From NCBI GenBank assembly GCA_023439305.1, contig JAEXOO010000043.1:141351-205350 (forward strand): a DNA stretch of 64,000 nt, written 5' to 3'. Within the stretch, counting starts at the first letter, position 1; every line of letters begins with the position of its first letter. Shown piece by piece: positions 56,777-64,000 of the stretch. Below the pieces are notes generated by a model, which made no database searches, was not told the origin of the DNA, and was given only the letters and a program-made list of their open reading frames with translations. Both the position numbers and the translations under genes were made by a program. The stretch comes from Pseudomonadota bacterium (lineage in GTDB: Bacteria > Pseudomonadota > Gammaproteobacteria > Burkholderiales > Burkholderiaceae_B).

Positions 56777-57886
56777 TTAGTTCTGGCGAACATACGCATT
56801 GTTGAAGTTGCCCGTCTGGGTCACGTTGTTGTTGTGGCCATAGCCGGTCTGGACCACCTGGGCGCGGTTGCCCCAGCCATTCTGCGTGACGGACGAGTTG
56901 AGGTTGTAACCAGCCTGGGAAACCACGGCCTTGTTGTAACCGCCGCCCTGGCTGATGTAGGAGTCGTTGCCGATGCCCGACTGCACGCTGTAGGCATCGT
57001 TGCCCAGACCGCTCTGGATGATGTTGCTGTCGTTGCTGCGGCCGGTCTGCTCGGTGACGGCCTTGTTGTGGGATCCGGACTGAACGATGCTGGCGCTCAG
57101 GCGGTCGGAGTTGCCGAACCAGGAAGCCGTCTGGCTGATGGTGGCGTCATTCTTGTGTCCGCCGCCCTGAACGATGGAGGCGTTCGAGTTGCTGACGTTC
57201 CATTGGTCGATCACAGCTTTGTCGTACTTGCCGCTGTCGGTGATGCTGGCGGTCGAGCCCGTGCTCTTGAATTGCTCGATGTAAGCGTCGCCGCGATAGC
57301 CGGACTGATTGATGTAGGCATTGACGTTGCTGCTTTGGTTCTGCTCGATGACGGAGTCATTTCGGCTGCCGCTATCGTTGATCACCGCAAGAGCGTCACG
57401 GGTCTTGTACTGGTTGACGGTGGCATCGCCATCGGTTCCGCTTTGATTGACCCAGGCCTGGTCGGACCGGCTGGACACTTGTTCTACAACGGCTTTGTTG
57501 TCGGAACGCGATTGCGTGATGCCGATTTGCGAACCTTCGGCTTTCCATTGGCTGGCGAAGGCATCGTTGCGGTTGCGCGACTGAGTGATGGTCACCGTGG
57601 AATTGCTGCCGCTGCGGCTTTGTTCCACGACGGCCTTGTTGTCGTTGCCATTGGTGACTTTAATCGTGGCGCGGACGGTGCCGTTGTCCCACTGGTCGAT
57701 AAAGTCGTCGTTGCGGTCTCCTTTGACATCGATCTTAGCGTTGGCGCTGGTATTGTCATTTTGCAGGACCACGCCTTTGTTGTGGCTGCCGACCTGGGTC
57801 ACCGTGGCATTATCCGCCAGGGCCAGGGTAGGCAGGGTCAGGGCAGCGCCCAGGGCTAGAGCCAGTGTGGACAGTTTGCTGTTCAT
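56777..57886 (-). CDS. Large curlin (amyloid subunit) with about 15 curlin repeats
   Basis: A 369-residue secreted protein with a signal peptide (LSTLALALGAALTLPTLALA). The whole mature part consists of about 15 repeats of 19 to 29 residues with the curlin pattern of regularly spaced Asn, Gln, Gly and Ser, for example NDSYISQGGGYNKAVVSQ and NSSVTQNGWGNRAQVVQ. Curlins are exported through the CsgG pore and polymerise into amyloid fibres of the biofilm matrix. E. coli CsgA has 151 residues and five repeats. No separate CsgB nucleator gene is present, so this chain may act as both. GAGGAGAAG precedes ATG 57886. It follows csgG by 93 bases on the same strand. Confidence 0.93.
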   Translation of the reverse strand: MNSKLSTLALALGAALTLPTLALADNATVTQVGSHNKGVVLQNDNTSANAKIDVKGDRNDDFIDQWDNGTVRATIKVTNGNDNKAVVEQSRSGSNSTVTITQSRNRNDAFASQWKAEGSQIGITQSRSDNKAVVEQVSSRSDQAWVNQSGTDGDATVNQYKTRDALAVINDSGSRNDSVIEQNQSSNVNAYINQSGYRGDAYIEQFKSTGSTASITDSGKYDKAVIDQWNVSNSNASIVQGGGHKNDATISQTASWFGNSDRLSASIVQSGSHNKAVTEQTGRSNDSNIIQSGLGNDAYSVQSGIGNDSYISQGGGYNKAVVSQAGYNLNSSVTQNGWGNRAQVVQTGYGHNNNVTQTGNFNNAYVRQN

Positions 57887-57979
57887 GTACTTCTCCTCAT
57901 TACATGTCGAAGACCTTGGGGTGTGGGGAAGAGTGCGGCAGCCGGTCTTCGCAATGCTGCCGCGCTATCTGGATGCGTA

Positions 57980-58939
57980 TCAGGTGCCGCTGACCGGAGC
58001 AGTCTGCGCTCCGTCAGCCGGTGCCTGAGCCGGCATGTCATCGACCACGCCCGCCTGCGTGCGCAGGCTGCGGTAGGTCTCGTTCTGTTTCAGGTAGTTC
58101 TGCACGATGCTGTTGTTCCAGTCCGCCTGATTCTGCAGGCGCCATTGACCCTCTTTCATGCCTTGTACGATCAGATGGACCACGGCCGATTCAATCGCCT
58201 CCTTGACCGAAAGCTGAGCGGGTTCGTTATTGGTGACGCCGGCCTCGATCTCCAGCAGGTCCTTGAAGTTCACGAACTTGTAGACACTGGGACGAATTTC
58301 GTAGGAGAAAATGGTCTTGGTGGTGGATACGCTTTGCAGGATGTTGCCGGTGCGCACGTCGATGGCGCGCAGGTTCACGGTGACCTGGTCGACCCGGTAC
58401 TGAGTGGACAGCCCCACGCCCAGGAAGCGGGCGCCGGCGCCACCGGTGCGTACATTGCTTTCATAGGAAATGATGCCGCCGTCCATCATGATTTCGGCCG
58501 GGGCGAGCGGCGGGATGTTGATGTTGGACCGGTTACCGTTTTCTTGCGAACCATCCAGGGCCCGCACGATGCGCCGCTCGGTCAGCAGCTCTTGCAGGCT
58601 TTCCCGTTCCACGGGCGTGAACCAGCGCGAATCGCGCAGCGCCTTGACCAGCAGGGCGGCAGCGCCTTGAGTGACCGAGGTGGAGAACGAGCTGTCCGGA
58701 TTGGGCTTGTATTGTCCTGTCTGATCGCGAAAGCCATAAACAGCCACCGTCAGGCGCTGGGACGGCGCAGGCAGCTCCAGCAGGTCGTGCGTGGCAGGCG
58801 AGGCAGGCGTCAGATGCGCGGAGCTGTTGACGTCCGAGGGCACGGAGGGAATGGCGCAAGCCCCTAGGGCGGCGCTCAGCGTCAACATGGTCAGGAGGCG
58901 CACGGGGCGGGCGCTCAAGGCGGTACGAGGGTTCATCAT
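57980..58939 (-). CDS. csgG: CsgG, outer-membrane curli secretion pore
   Basis: A 319-residue lipoprotein with a signal ending in LGAC (about Cys28). It forms the oligomeric outer-membrane channel for curlin subunits. Family features are VAVYGFRDQTGQYKPNP, RESLQELLTERRIVR, and the strands GVGLSTQYRVDQVTVNLRAI and SVSTTKTIFSYEI. The C-terminal extension after VVHLIVQGMKEGQW is longer than in E. coli CsgG (277 residues). The ATG at 58939 overlaps the csgF stop by four bases. Confidence 0.95.
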   Translation of the reverse strand: MMNPRTALSARPVRLLTMLTLSAALGACAIPSVPSDVNSSAHLTPASPATHDLLELPAPSQRLTVAVYGFRDQTGQYKPNPDSSFSTSVTQGAAALLVKALRDSRWFTPVERESLQELLTERRIVRALDGSQENGNRSNINIPPLAPAEIMMDGGIISYESNVRTGGAGARFLGVGLSTQYRVDQVTVNLRAIDVRTGNILQSVSTTKTIFSYEIRPSVYKFVNFKDLLEIEAGVTNNEPAQLSVKEAIESAVVHLIVQGMKEGQWRLQNQADWNNSIVQNYLKQNETYRSLRTQAGVVDDMPAQAPADGAQTAPVSGT

Positions 58940-59370
58940 GGCTGCATCACCCGGAAAGTTGTGGAGGCGCCGGTGATCCGGTCCGTTGTTGTTATGGTCA
59001 GAGCGCCGCCGCCGACATCCACCACGCTGACCGTGAAGCTGCCGGTCTCGAAGGTGCCGGGGACGAATCTGCCGTTGCTGTCCACGAATTGCGAGGACGC
59101 TGCCGAAGCCAGGCGGCTCAGCACGGACCGTTCCAGCTGGTCGTTGAAGTCCTGAAAGGGCGTGCGCTGCTCGAAGGCCGAACCCAGGTCTTCGGCATCC
59201 GGGTCGGTGTGCTTGTTGGTGATCTGTGCGGAGTTCAGTAGCCATTGCCCGTTCAGCGGGCTGCCGCCGAAATTGGGATTGACGGGTGTGTAAACCAGTT
59301 CGGTCGCGTGGGCCGGTGCGAGCAGGGCGCCGGCCAACACTGCGGATGCAAGGGGCAGTAAGGTTTTCAC
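58936..59370 (-). CDS. csgF: CsgF, curli assembly factor
   Basis: A 144-residue protein with a signal peptide (LLPLASAVLAGALLAPAHA). The mature N-terminus TELVYTPVNPNFGGSPLNG and WLLNSAQITNK are the diagnostic CsgF segments that insert into the CsgG pore and form a second constriction. CsgF anchors the growing fibre at the cell surface. The gene overlaps csgG and lies 15 bases after csgE. Confidence 0.95.
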   Translation of the reverse strand: MKTLLPLASAVLAGALLAPAHATELVYTPVNPNFGGSPLNGQWLLNSAQITNKHTDPDAEDLGSAFEQRTPFQDFNDQLERSVLSRLASAASSQFVDSNGRFVPGTFETGSFTVSVVDVGGGALTITTTDRITGASTTFRVMQP

Positions 59371-59385
59371 GGTAGGTCTCTCTTA

Positions 59386-59877
59386 TTAAAGTTCGTCCGG
59401 ACCCAGATCCGGGTTGTTGGTGAGTACGCGTTCGATTTCGCTTTTATTGACGTTTTCCAGAACCAGGTCGACGGCCCGTTCGCTGGCTTTTTTCGTACCC
59501 GAACGGGCTGGGGTCAGAAAGGCGTGGTACATGCGCTGGCGGCGGAACTCGACCCAGATCTCGCTACCCCAGCGGGCGGACGGTCGCTCGAAAACAGTCA
59601 GGGTGAAGGGACTGGAGTCACTGAGTTCGCGCCAGCGGTTGGTGAAGTAACGATAGAAGTCCTGGCCCTGCACCGTGACGGTGCGGTTGATGACGATGCC
59701 CGAGAGCGGATCGTCGAACAGGCTTTTTCGGACCACTTCGGCTTGGCGTATGGCTTCCAGGAAATTGGTCGGGCGCGGCTTGCCGGTGTCTCGGCCCGGC
59801 TGGGCGGCGGCGCTGCCCAGACCGGTCAGCGCTACCACCACCAGCGCAGCTCCCCATTTTTGGTATGTTCTTGTCAT
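59386..59877 (-). CDS. csgE: CsgE, curli secretion specificity factor
   Basis: A 163-residue protein with a signal peptide (ALVVVALTGLGSAAA). The core matches CsgE: GIVINRTVTVQGQDFYRYF, then a WRE region and the strand SEIWVEFRRQRMYHAFLTP. CsgE caps the periplasmic side of CsgG and selects curlin substrates. It is the first gene of the csgEFG-curlin unit; the promoter must lie in the 125 bases between it and pgaD, but no clear hexamers are seen. Confidence 0.93.
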   Translation of the reverse strand: MTRTYQKWGAALVVVALTGLGSAAAQPGRDTGKPRPTNFLEAIRQAEVVRKSLFDDPLSGIVINRTVTVQGQDFYRYFTNRWRELSDSSPFTLTVFERPSARWGSEIWVEFRRQRMYHAFLTPARSGTKKASERAVDLVLENVNKSEIERVLTNNPDLGPDEL

Positions 59878-60002
59878 CGCAGCACCTGTTGTTCCCTCGC
59901 CTTACGGCTTGATACATTGGCGTTACTGACTATGGTAGAGACGGCCACCTTTAATTACATGAGCCGCATTTCCTAGGCTGTTTGACCTTGTTTGCGGGTT
60001 TG

Positions 60003-60551
60003 TCAGCGCCAGGGCTGCTGATTCGGCGTAGGCCGTTTGGCGAGTGCGCGCGGATGGAAGATCAGCGGCGCCAGCGGCTGGACGTCGTCGGTGCCGGTTG
60101 CTTGCTGAACCGGGTTGAGCAGGCCTGCGGGCTCCACATGGTGCACAGTGCCGTCATGGGTGTGATACAGCACGACAATGCGGCTCTGGCGTACGGTGTC
60201 GATGTGCTCATGGTCAAAGCGTGTCACCGGCGACTGGCTGGCACGACCCGCCCGGCTGCGTTGCCGGTACAGGGCCTGGCGCAGATGGCGCTCCTGGCGT
60301 TGCTGGCGGCGCCAGCGAGACCAGCCCAGCAGCAGCAGGCCGTTGGTCAGGAGCACGGCGCCATAGAACAGAAAGGTGGTCAGGGTAGGAAAGATAGGAT
60401 CAATCTGCTCGAACCCGGCTTTGTTCATCGAATGGTCGATCAAGAGCAGCAGGCCCTTGGCGACCAGGTAACTGAAAGCCAGCCAACCGCCTATGGTGAG
60501 CAGGCGATCGATCCAGCGATTGACGGGATGGCGTTGGGTGGTGATGATCAT
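60003..60551 (-). CDS. pgaD: PgaD, accessory subunit of the PNAG synthase
   Basis: A 182-residue inner-membrane protein with two membrane segments (about 22-42 and 55-78), a basic stretch (WRRQQRQERHLRQALYRQRS) and a soluble C-terminal part. PgaD works with PgaC and, with it, binds cyclic-di-GMP in E. coli. The identity rests on position and topology, as the sequence is poorly conserved. Its ATG 60551 overlaps the pgaC stop by four bases. Confidence 0.88.
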   Translation of the reverse strand: MIITTQRHPVNRWIDRLLTIGGWLAFSYLVAKGLLLLIDHSMNKAGFEQIDPIFPTLTTFLFYGAVLLTNGLLLLGWSRWRRQQRQERHLRQALYRQRSRAGRASQSPVTRFDHEHIDTVRQSRIVVLYHTHDGTVHHVEPAGLLNPVQQATGTDDVQPLAPLIFHPRALAKRPTPNQQPWR

Positions 60552-61876
60552 GACAGCTCCTTGATGCCCCGGTCAGGGCTGTTCCAGCGGGCGCGTTTGC
60601 GGCGCAGGCGCAGCATGACCATGGGAAAACTCCACAGCGTGGTTAAGAAATTGATCAGCCAGTACACGAAGGGATACCAGATGACCCAGAACATCGATTG
60701 ATGCAGATCGGGTTCGTAACGCCGGTCTATCCAGGTGCTAACGGCGAATTGCAGCAAGCACATTCCGGCCAGCACCATGCCGGTGAACGAAGGAGGAAAC
60801 AGGCCGTCGATGTGTGTTGCGGCCGGCAGGTGAAAAATCTGCCCTACCAGCCAGACCACTACCGCTACGCCTAGAGCGAAGCTCCACAGGGTCGAGAGCA
60901 GGTATTCCAGGGTCAGCGGCCACATGCCGCGGTTTTCCCAGCGCAGCACCCTAGGGGTGTATTTCAGGAAAGTCTCGGCACCGCCCTGGGCCCAGCGCAG
61001 CCGTTGCTTGAACAGGCCTTTCAGCGTTTCGGGCATCAGTACCCAGCACAGGGCGCGCGGCTCGTAGAACACCTGCCAGCCGGCCAGCTGCAGCTTCCAG
61101 GTCACGTCAATGTCTTCGGTGATCATGTCCAGGCTCCAGTAGTCCACTTCTTCCAGGGCCTGACGCCGGAAACCTGCAATCACGCCGGAGATCGTGAAAA
61201 CCTTGCCGTAGACACGCTGCGTGCGTTTGATCAGGCCGATGATGGAAGAAAACTCTCCAACCTGGATGCGGCCGATCAGGGTAGAGCGGGTGCGAATCCG
61301 CGGGTTGCCGGTAATGGCGCCCACTTCCGGATTGCGCAACATGGGCGCTACCAGGTAGTTCACGCCTTCCGGATCCAGGTATGCGTCCCCGTCTATGCAC
61401 ACGAAGTAGTCGCCGCTGGCGCTCATGGCGCCCATGCGCAGCGCCAGCGCCTTGCCCTGGTTCTGCGCCAGGTGAATGACACGCAGCTTGTCGTATTCTT
61501 CGCTCATTTCATTGAGCACGTCGGCAGTGCGGTCGCTGGAGCCGTCATTGATGACAATGACCTCGATATTGGGATAGACCTGGTTCAGGGCCGACATAAT
61601 CGTGTGGCGTGCATTGGTCTGCTCGTTGAAGCAGGGAATCAGAATGCTGACCAGCGGCATACCGTCCAACTCCGGCGGCGGAGCCGGCTTGTAGGACCAG
61701 TGGCGTTCACGCTGGAACCAGAAGATCAAGCCTCCGCCTATCCACAGTCCCGACATGAACAGCGGATACATGAAGATGAAGTACAGCAGCAGATGGCTGG
61801 TCAGGGCGAGGGTGATTCCCAGGGGAATTCCCACGATCAGGCATAAAGCCAGCAGGGCGATGAGTCGTTCGATCAT
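60548..61876 (-). CDS. pgaC: PgaC, poly-beta-1,6-N-acetylglucosamine synthase
   Basis: A 442-residue membrane glycosyltransferase of family 2. After two N-terminal membrane segments the catalytic domain shows VSILIPCFNEQTNARHTI, VIVINDGSSDRTADVL, the DxD-type FVCIDGDAYLDPEGV, the TEDIDVTWKLQ acidic motif, and the Q-x-x-R-W motif in KQRLRWAQGGAE. Three further membrane segments follow. It polymerises N-acetylglucosamine from UDP-GlcNAc. The start is ATG 61876, overlapping the pgaB stop; a TTG 61894 in frame is less likely. E. coli PgaC has 441 residues. Confidence 0.97.
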   Translation of the reverse strand: MIERLIALLALCLIVGIPLGITLALTSHLLLYFIFMYPLFMSGLWIGGGLIFWFQRERHWSYKPAPPPELDGMPLVSILIPCFNEQTNARHTIMSALNQVYPNIEVIVINDGSSDRTADVLNEMSEEYDKLRVIHLAQNQGKALALRMGAMSASGDYFVCIDGDAYLDPEGVNYLVAPMLRNPEVGAITGNPRIRTRSTLIGRIQVGEFSSIIGLIKRTQRVYGKVFTISGVIAGFRRQALEEVDYWSLDMITEDIDVTWKLQLAGWQVFYEPRALCWVLMPETLKGLFKQRLRWAQGGAETFLKYTPRVLRWENRGMWPLTLEYLLSTLWSFALGVAVVVWLVGQIFHLPAATHIDGLFPPSFTGMVLAGMCLLQFAVSTWIDRRYEPDLHQSMFWVIWYPFVYWLINFLTTLWSFPMVMLRLRRKRARWNSPDRGIKELS

Positions 61877-63894
61877 TTTTTTGTTGGATACCAATCAATC
61901 GTGATTTCCGGACGAATCACGTTCATCTCAGGCTGATTGCGCACAAAATCGTCGGGGTAGTAGCCCACATGTCGGGCGCCTCGTGCCGTCAGGGCGTTGA
62001 GCCAGCCGGCCACCTGGCGCGAGGCCAGGGGGCGCGGCGGCTGACCTTTGCCGGGCCAGTCGACGGCCTGCACCTCAAAGACGGTACGGCGCAGTCCTTG
62101 CGGATGGCGGGCTACGGCATCAACCAGTTGGTTCAGCCAGGCCACGGCTCGACGATCGGGGATGCCTTCCATGCGGGGCATGGCCATGACAGCGGTCCAG
62201 TCATAGGCGAGCAGGAAGTCGTCCAGATTCTGCGCGAACCACTGTTCGCTCTCGGGCCGCAGTACCGGCAAGGCATACATATTGCGCACGGTGATGATTT
62301 GCGGACCGCGCTGGGTCTTTACCCGTGCGGCCAGCTCCCGGGTCAACTCGACCAGCGCCTGGGACTTGAAGCGAGTCCAGCGCTGCATCTGCTCGGGATC
62401 GGCGCGGATGACGCCTATGTCCCGTCCGAATCCGGCTTGCTCGTATGCTTTCAAAGCCGAGGGCGAGGCGTCTTCGAAGTCAGTCAGGGTGGCGTCGTCA
62501 TGGAAGACCAGGCCGTAGAAGATGCTGCTGCGGCCCAGATCTTCGTACAGGTCGCCCAGAATCTGGCGTGCACGAGGATCGAAGGGCGACAGCCGCTGAT
62601 AGCCGTCTGTGGATGCGACGGGGGCGGCGCCGTCGGCCTGCCATTGCAGAACATGGTCTACCGGCTCAGAGGTCTCGATAGCCATGACGGGCATCCAGGC
62701 ATAGACATCGGCGTGGGCTCGTGAGCTGATCTGCCAGGCGGCGCGGTTGAACAGATCGGCGCGCATGGGCAGGTGGCGGTTGGGAAAGTAGACCGAGCGC
62801 ACCAGTCCGTCGCCGGTAGGGTCCGCAAAAGCCTGGAGATACACGCTGCGCGGTTTCAGATCGGCTACGCGCTGTACCAGGGCGCCCAGGTTGCGCTCCA
62901 TCTGCGCCGGATCCTCGTCATACACGTAGTCCAGGTCCACGTGCATGACGCGCTCCGGCTCGCGGTCTTCGCGGGCGGTGATGAAGCCGGCAAACGTGCC
63001 GATGTCCGGGTCGTTGTCCACCAGATAGCGCGGCATGTTCATCAGGTCATGCACATTGGCCACGCCGTCGGTCAGCGTCAGCGCCATCTCGTAGCCTTCT
63101 TCCTCCAGAATCGTCAGGCCCAGCCCGCTGACCCGGCCATAGGGCCAGACCCAGACGCGCGGTTTCTTGCCGGCGTGCTTGCGCACATTGGCAGTAATGG
63201 CTCGTACATCGGCTCGGAAGCGGGTCTTGAACTCCTCGTCTGTTTCGTAGCGCTTGAGCTGGGGCAGATAGCGATGCGCGGCGGCCACGGGCTGGGTGTT
63301 GCCTTGTGGATTGGCCACGGTGCCGTAATGCATGTTCTGCGTGTGCGCGCCAATCTCCACCAGACCTGAGCGCGCCATTTCTTCGACCTGTTCCCACTGC
63401 AGGAAGCGACTGCGTTCGGTGGGCAGTCCGCCGAAGTCCACCTTACGGTCGGCAGGGGTGTCCAGCCATTGGCCTACGGGAGCCAGAACAGCGGGCCAGC
63501 GATACGCCTTGAGCAGTGGGAAGACGCGGGTGTAGAAGCTGCTGTAGCCATCATCAAAGGACAGGAGCACGGCTTTTTCAGGCAGGGGAACGTCACCGTT
63601 GCGGGCGTGCAGAATCTGCTCGACGCTGACTGGCACGTAGTTGTTCTCCTGCAGCCAGGAGAACTGCTGGCGCAGGTGTTCGGTGCTGACGCTCAGGTAC
63701 GCTTGGCTGGGATCATGGTCTTCCACGTCGTGGTAGGCAATGACGATCAGCTCATCGTCGCGCCAGGGCTGATCCTGTGGTTCGACCCGGCGCTGATCGG
63801 GTGAGACATAGGGGGCCGGCGTGCTGACGCTGCAGGCGGACAGCAAGGCGCTGACGGCCAGCAGCAAAAGGGCGAGGATTCGTGTGCTTATCAT
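61873..63894 (-). CDS. pgaB: PgaB, PNAG N-deacetylase lipoprotein
   Basis: A 673-residue lipoprotein (lipobox in LLLAVSALLSAC). The N-terminal polysaccharide deacetylase domain (about 45-310) has VIAYHDVED, the metal-binding LLSFDDGYSSFY and the His pair in EIGAHTQNMH. The C-terminal domain (about 320-670) is the PgaB glycoside hydrolase-like domain, with MHVDLDYVYDEDP and FYGLVFHDDA. PgaB partly deacetylates the polymer so it can be exported by PgaA. The start ATG 63894 gives the signal peptide directly; the frame extends to 63927. Confidence 0.96.
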   Translation of the reverse strand: MISTRILALLLLAVSALLSACSVSTPAPYVSPDQRRVEPQDQPWRDDELIVIAYHDVEDHDPSQAYLSVSTEHLRQQFSWLQENNYVPVSVEQILHARNGDVPLPEKAVLLSFDDGYSSFYTRVFPLLKAYRWPAVLAPVGQWLDTPADRKVDFGGLPTERSRFLQWEQVEEMARSGLVEIGAHTQNMHYGTVANPQGNTQPVAAAHRYLPQLKRYETDEEFKTRFRADVRAITANVRKHAGKKPRVWVWPYGRVSGLGLTILEEEGYEMALTLTDGVANVHDLMNMPRYLVDNDPDIGTFAGFITAREDREPERVMHVDLDYVYDEDPAQMERNLGALVQRVADLKPRSVYLQAFADPTGDGLVRSVYFPNRHLPMRADLFNRAAWQISSRAHADVYAWMPVMAIETSEPVDHVLQWQADGAAPVASTDGYQRLSPFDPRARQILGDLYEDLGRSSIFYGLVFHDDATLTDFEDASPSALKAYEQAGFGRDIGVIRADPEQMQRWTRFKSQALVELTRELAARVKTQRGPQIITVRNMYALPVLRPESEQWFAQNLDDFLLAYDWTAVMAMPRMEGIPDRRAVAWLNQLVDAVARHPQGLRRTVFEVQAVDWPGKGQPPRPLASRQVAGWLNALTARGARHVGYYPDDFVRNQPEMNVIRPEITIDWYPTKK

Positions 63895-63904
63895 CGTGGA
63901 CCGC

Positions 63905-64000
63905 CTAGAATTTGATCTTGAGTTCAACGACGCCGCTGTACTGTTGCTCGCGCTGGCCGTCGTAGGGACGAGTCAGGGGCGGCCGGCGCCGGCCCCCGAG
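63905..64000 (-). CDS. pgaA: PgaA, PNAG outer-membrane porin, C-terminal fragment
   Basis: The last 31 codons of a frame entering from the right edge, ending TRPYDGQREQQYSGVVELKI and KF before TAG. The closing strand with a terminal Phe is typical of an outer-membrane beta-barrel, and RPYDG followed by the last strand agrees with PgaA. Ten bases separate its stop from the pgaB start, matching the pgaABCD order. Only this fragment is visible. Confidence 0.85.
   Translation of the reverse strand, partial: LGGRRRPPLTRPYDGQREQQYSGVVELKIKF

Noticed and set aside
56800..57800. Repetitive DNA resembling a direct-repeat or CRISPR-like array
   Set aside because: The repeats vary in length, are in frame and encode curlin units; there are no constant repeats with unique spacers and no cas genes.

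Overview
The window reads as a stretch of the chromosome of an Alcaligenaceae-type betaproteobacterium (relatives of Bordetella, Achromobacter, Alcaligenes); the genus cannot be fixed from sequence alone. Pointers are a Bug-family tricarboxylate-type receptor, an iron uptake set with the gene order of Bordetella ftrABCD, the thrS-infC and rpmI-rplT-pheST-ihfA translation genes, a partial EIIA-HPr-EI phosphorelay, and coding density and codon use typical of a GC-rich betaproteobacterium. No rRNA, tRNA, insertion sequence, prophage or CRISPR array was recognised.

Layout. 1-2.7 kb: nucleobase permease and amidohydrolase operon behind two LacI-type operators. 3-8 kb: secreted or envelope proteins of unknown role (Sel1 repeats, PPC-like domains, a lipoprotein) and a PoNi-type immunity protein with no toxin beside it. 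8-12.7 kb: LysR regulator divergent from a catabolic operon (Bug receptor, two-subunit UxaA/SuyAB-type lyase, Ldh2-type dehydrogenase), possibly for sulfolactate or a sugar acid. 12.7-22.4 kb: small hypothetical genes, the QmcA/NfeD membrane pair, a methyltransferase, an SDR enzyme, a serine hydrolase, a decayed SulP transporter, a PfkB-type kinase and three small lipoproteins, two of them DUF333 paralogues. 22.5-25.3 kb: thrS behind a Thr-codon leader peptide and attenuator, then infC with an AUC start and a strong terminator. 25.3-38.2 kb: gshB and the partial PTS, ubiK, MFS and chromate transporters, a pentapeptide protein, comM and ftrABCD; this block separates infC from rpmI-rplT. 38.25-43.5 kb: promoter and rpmI-rplT-pheST-ihfA-merR-like. 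43.5-49.2 kb: a ferritin-like DUF455 protein, a single-chain ECF sigma/anti-sigma fusion, kynureninase and an Atm1-type ABC exporter. 49.2-55.6 kb: the suf Fe-S operon with its Rrf2 regulator and a clear promoter-operator. 55.7-64 kb: a matrix region, with curli (csgE-csgF-csgG-curlin and a CsgD-like regulator) and pgaABCD for poly-N-acetylglucosamine, all on the minus strand.

How the parts fit. The translation genes, suf operon, glutathione synthetase, PTS relay and ftr iron uptake are housekeeping functions. The right end encodes two biofilm matrix polymers next to each other, an amyloid and an exopolysaccharide. The most unusual items are the ECF sigma factor fused in one chain to a membrane RskA-type anti-sigma domain (44257-45921), the complete thrS attenuator (22483-22642), the suf operator lying across the promoter spacer and -10 (49200-49224), the single 15-repeat curlin, and the orphan PoNi-like immunity gene.
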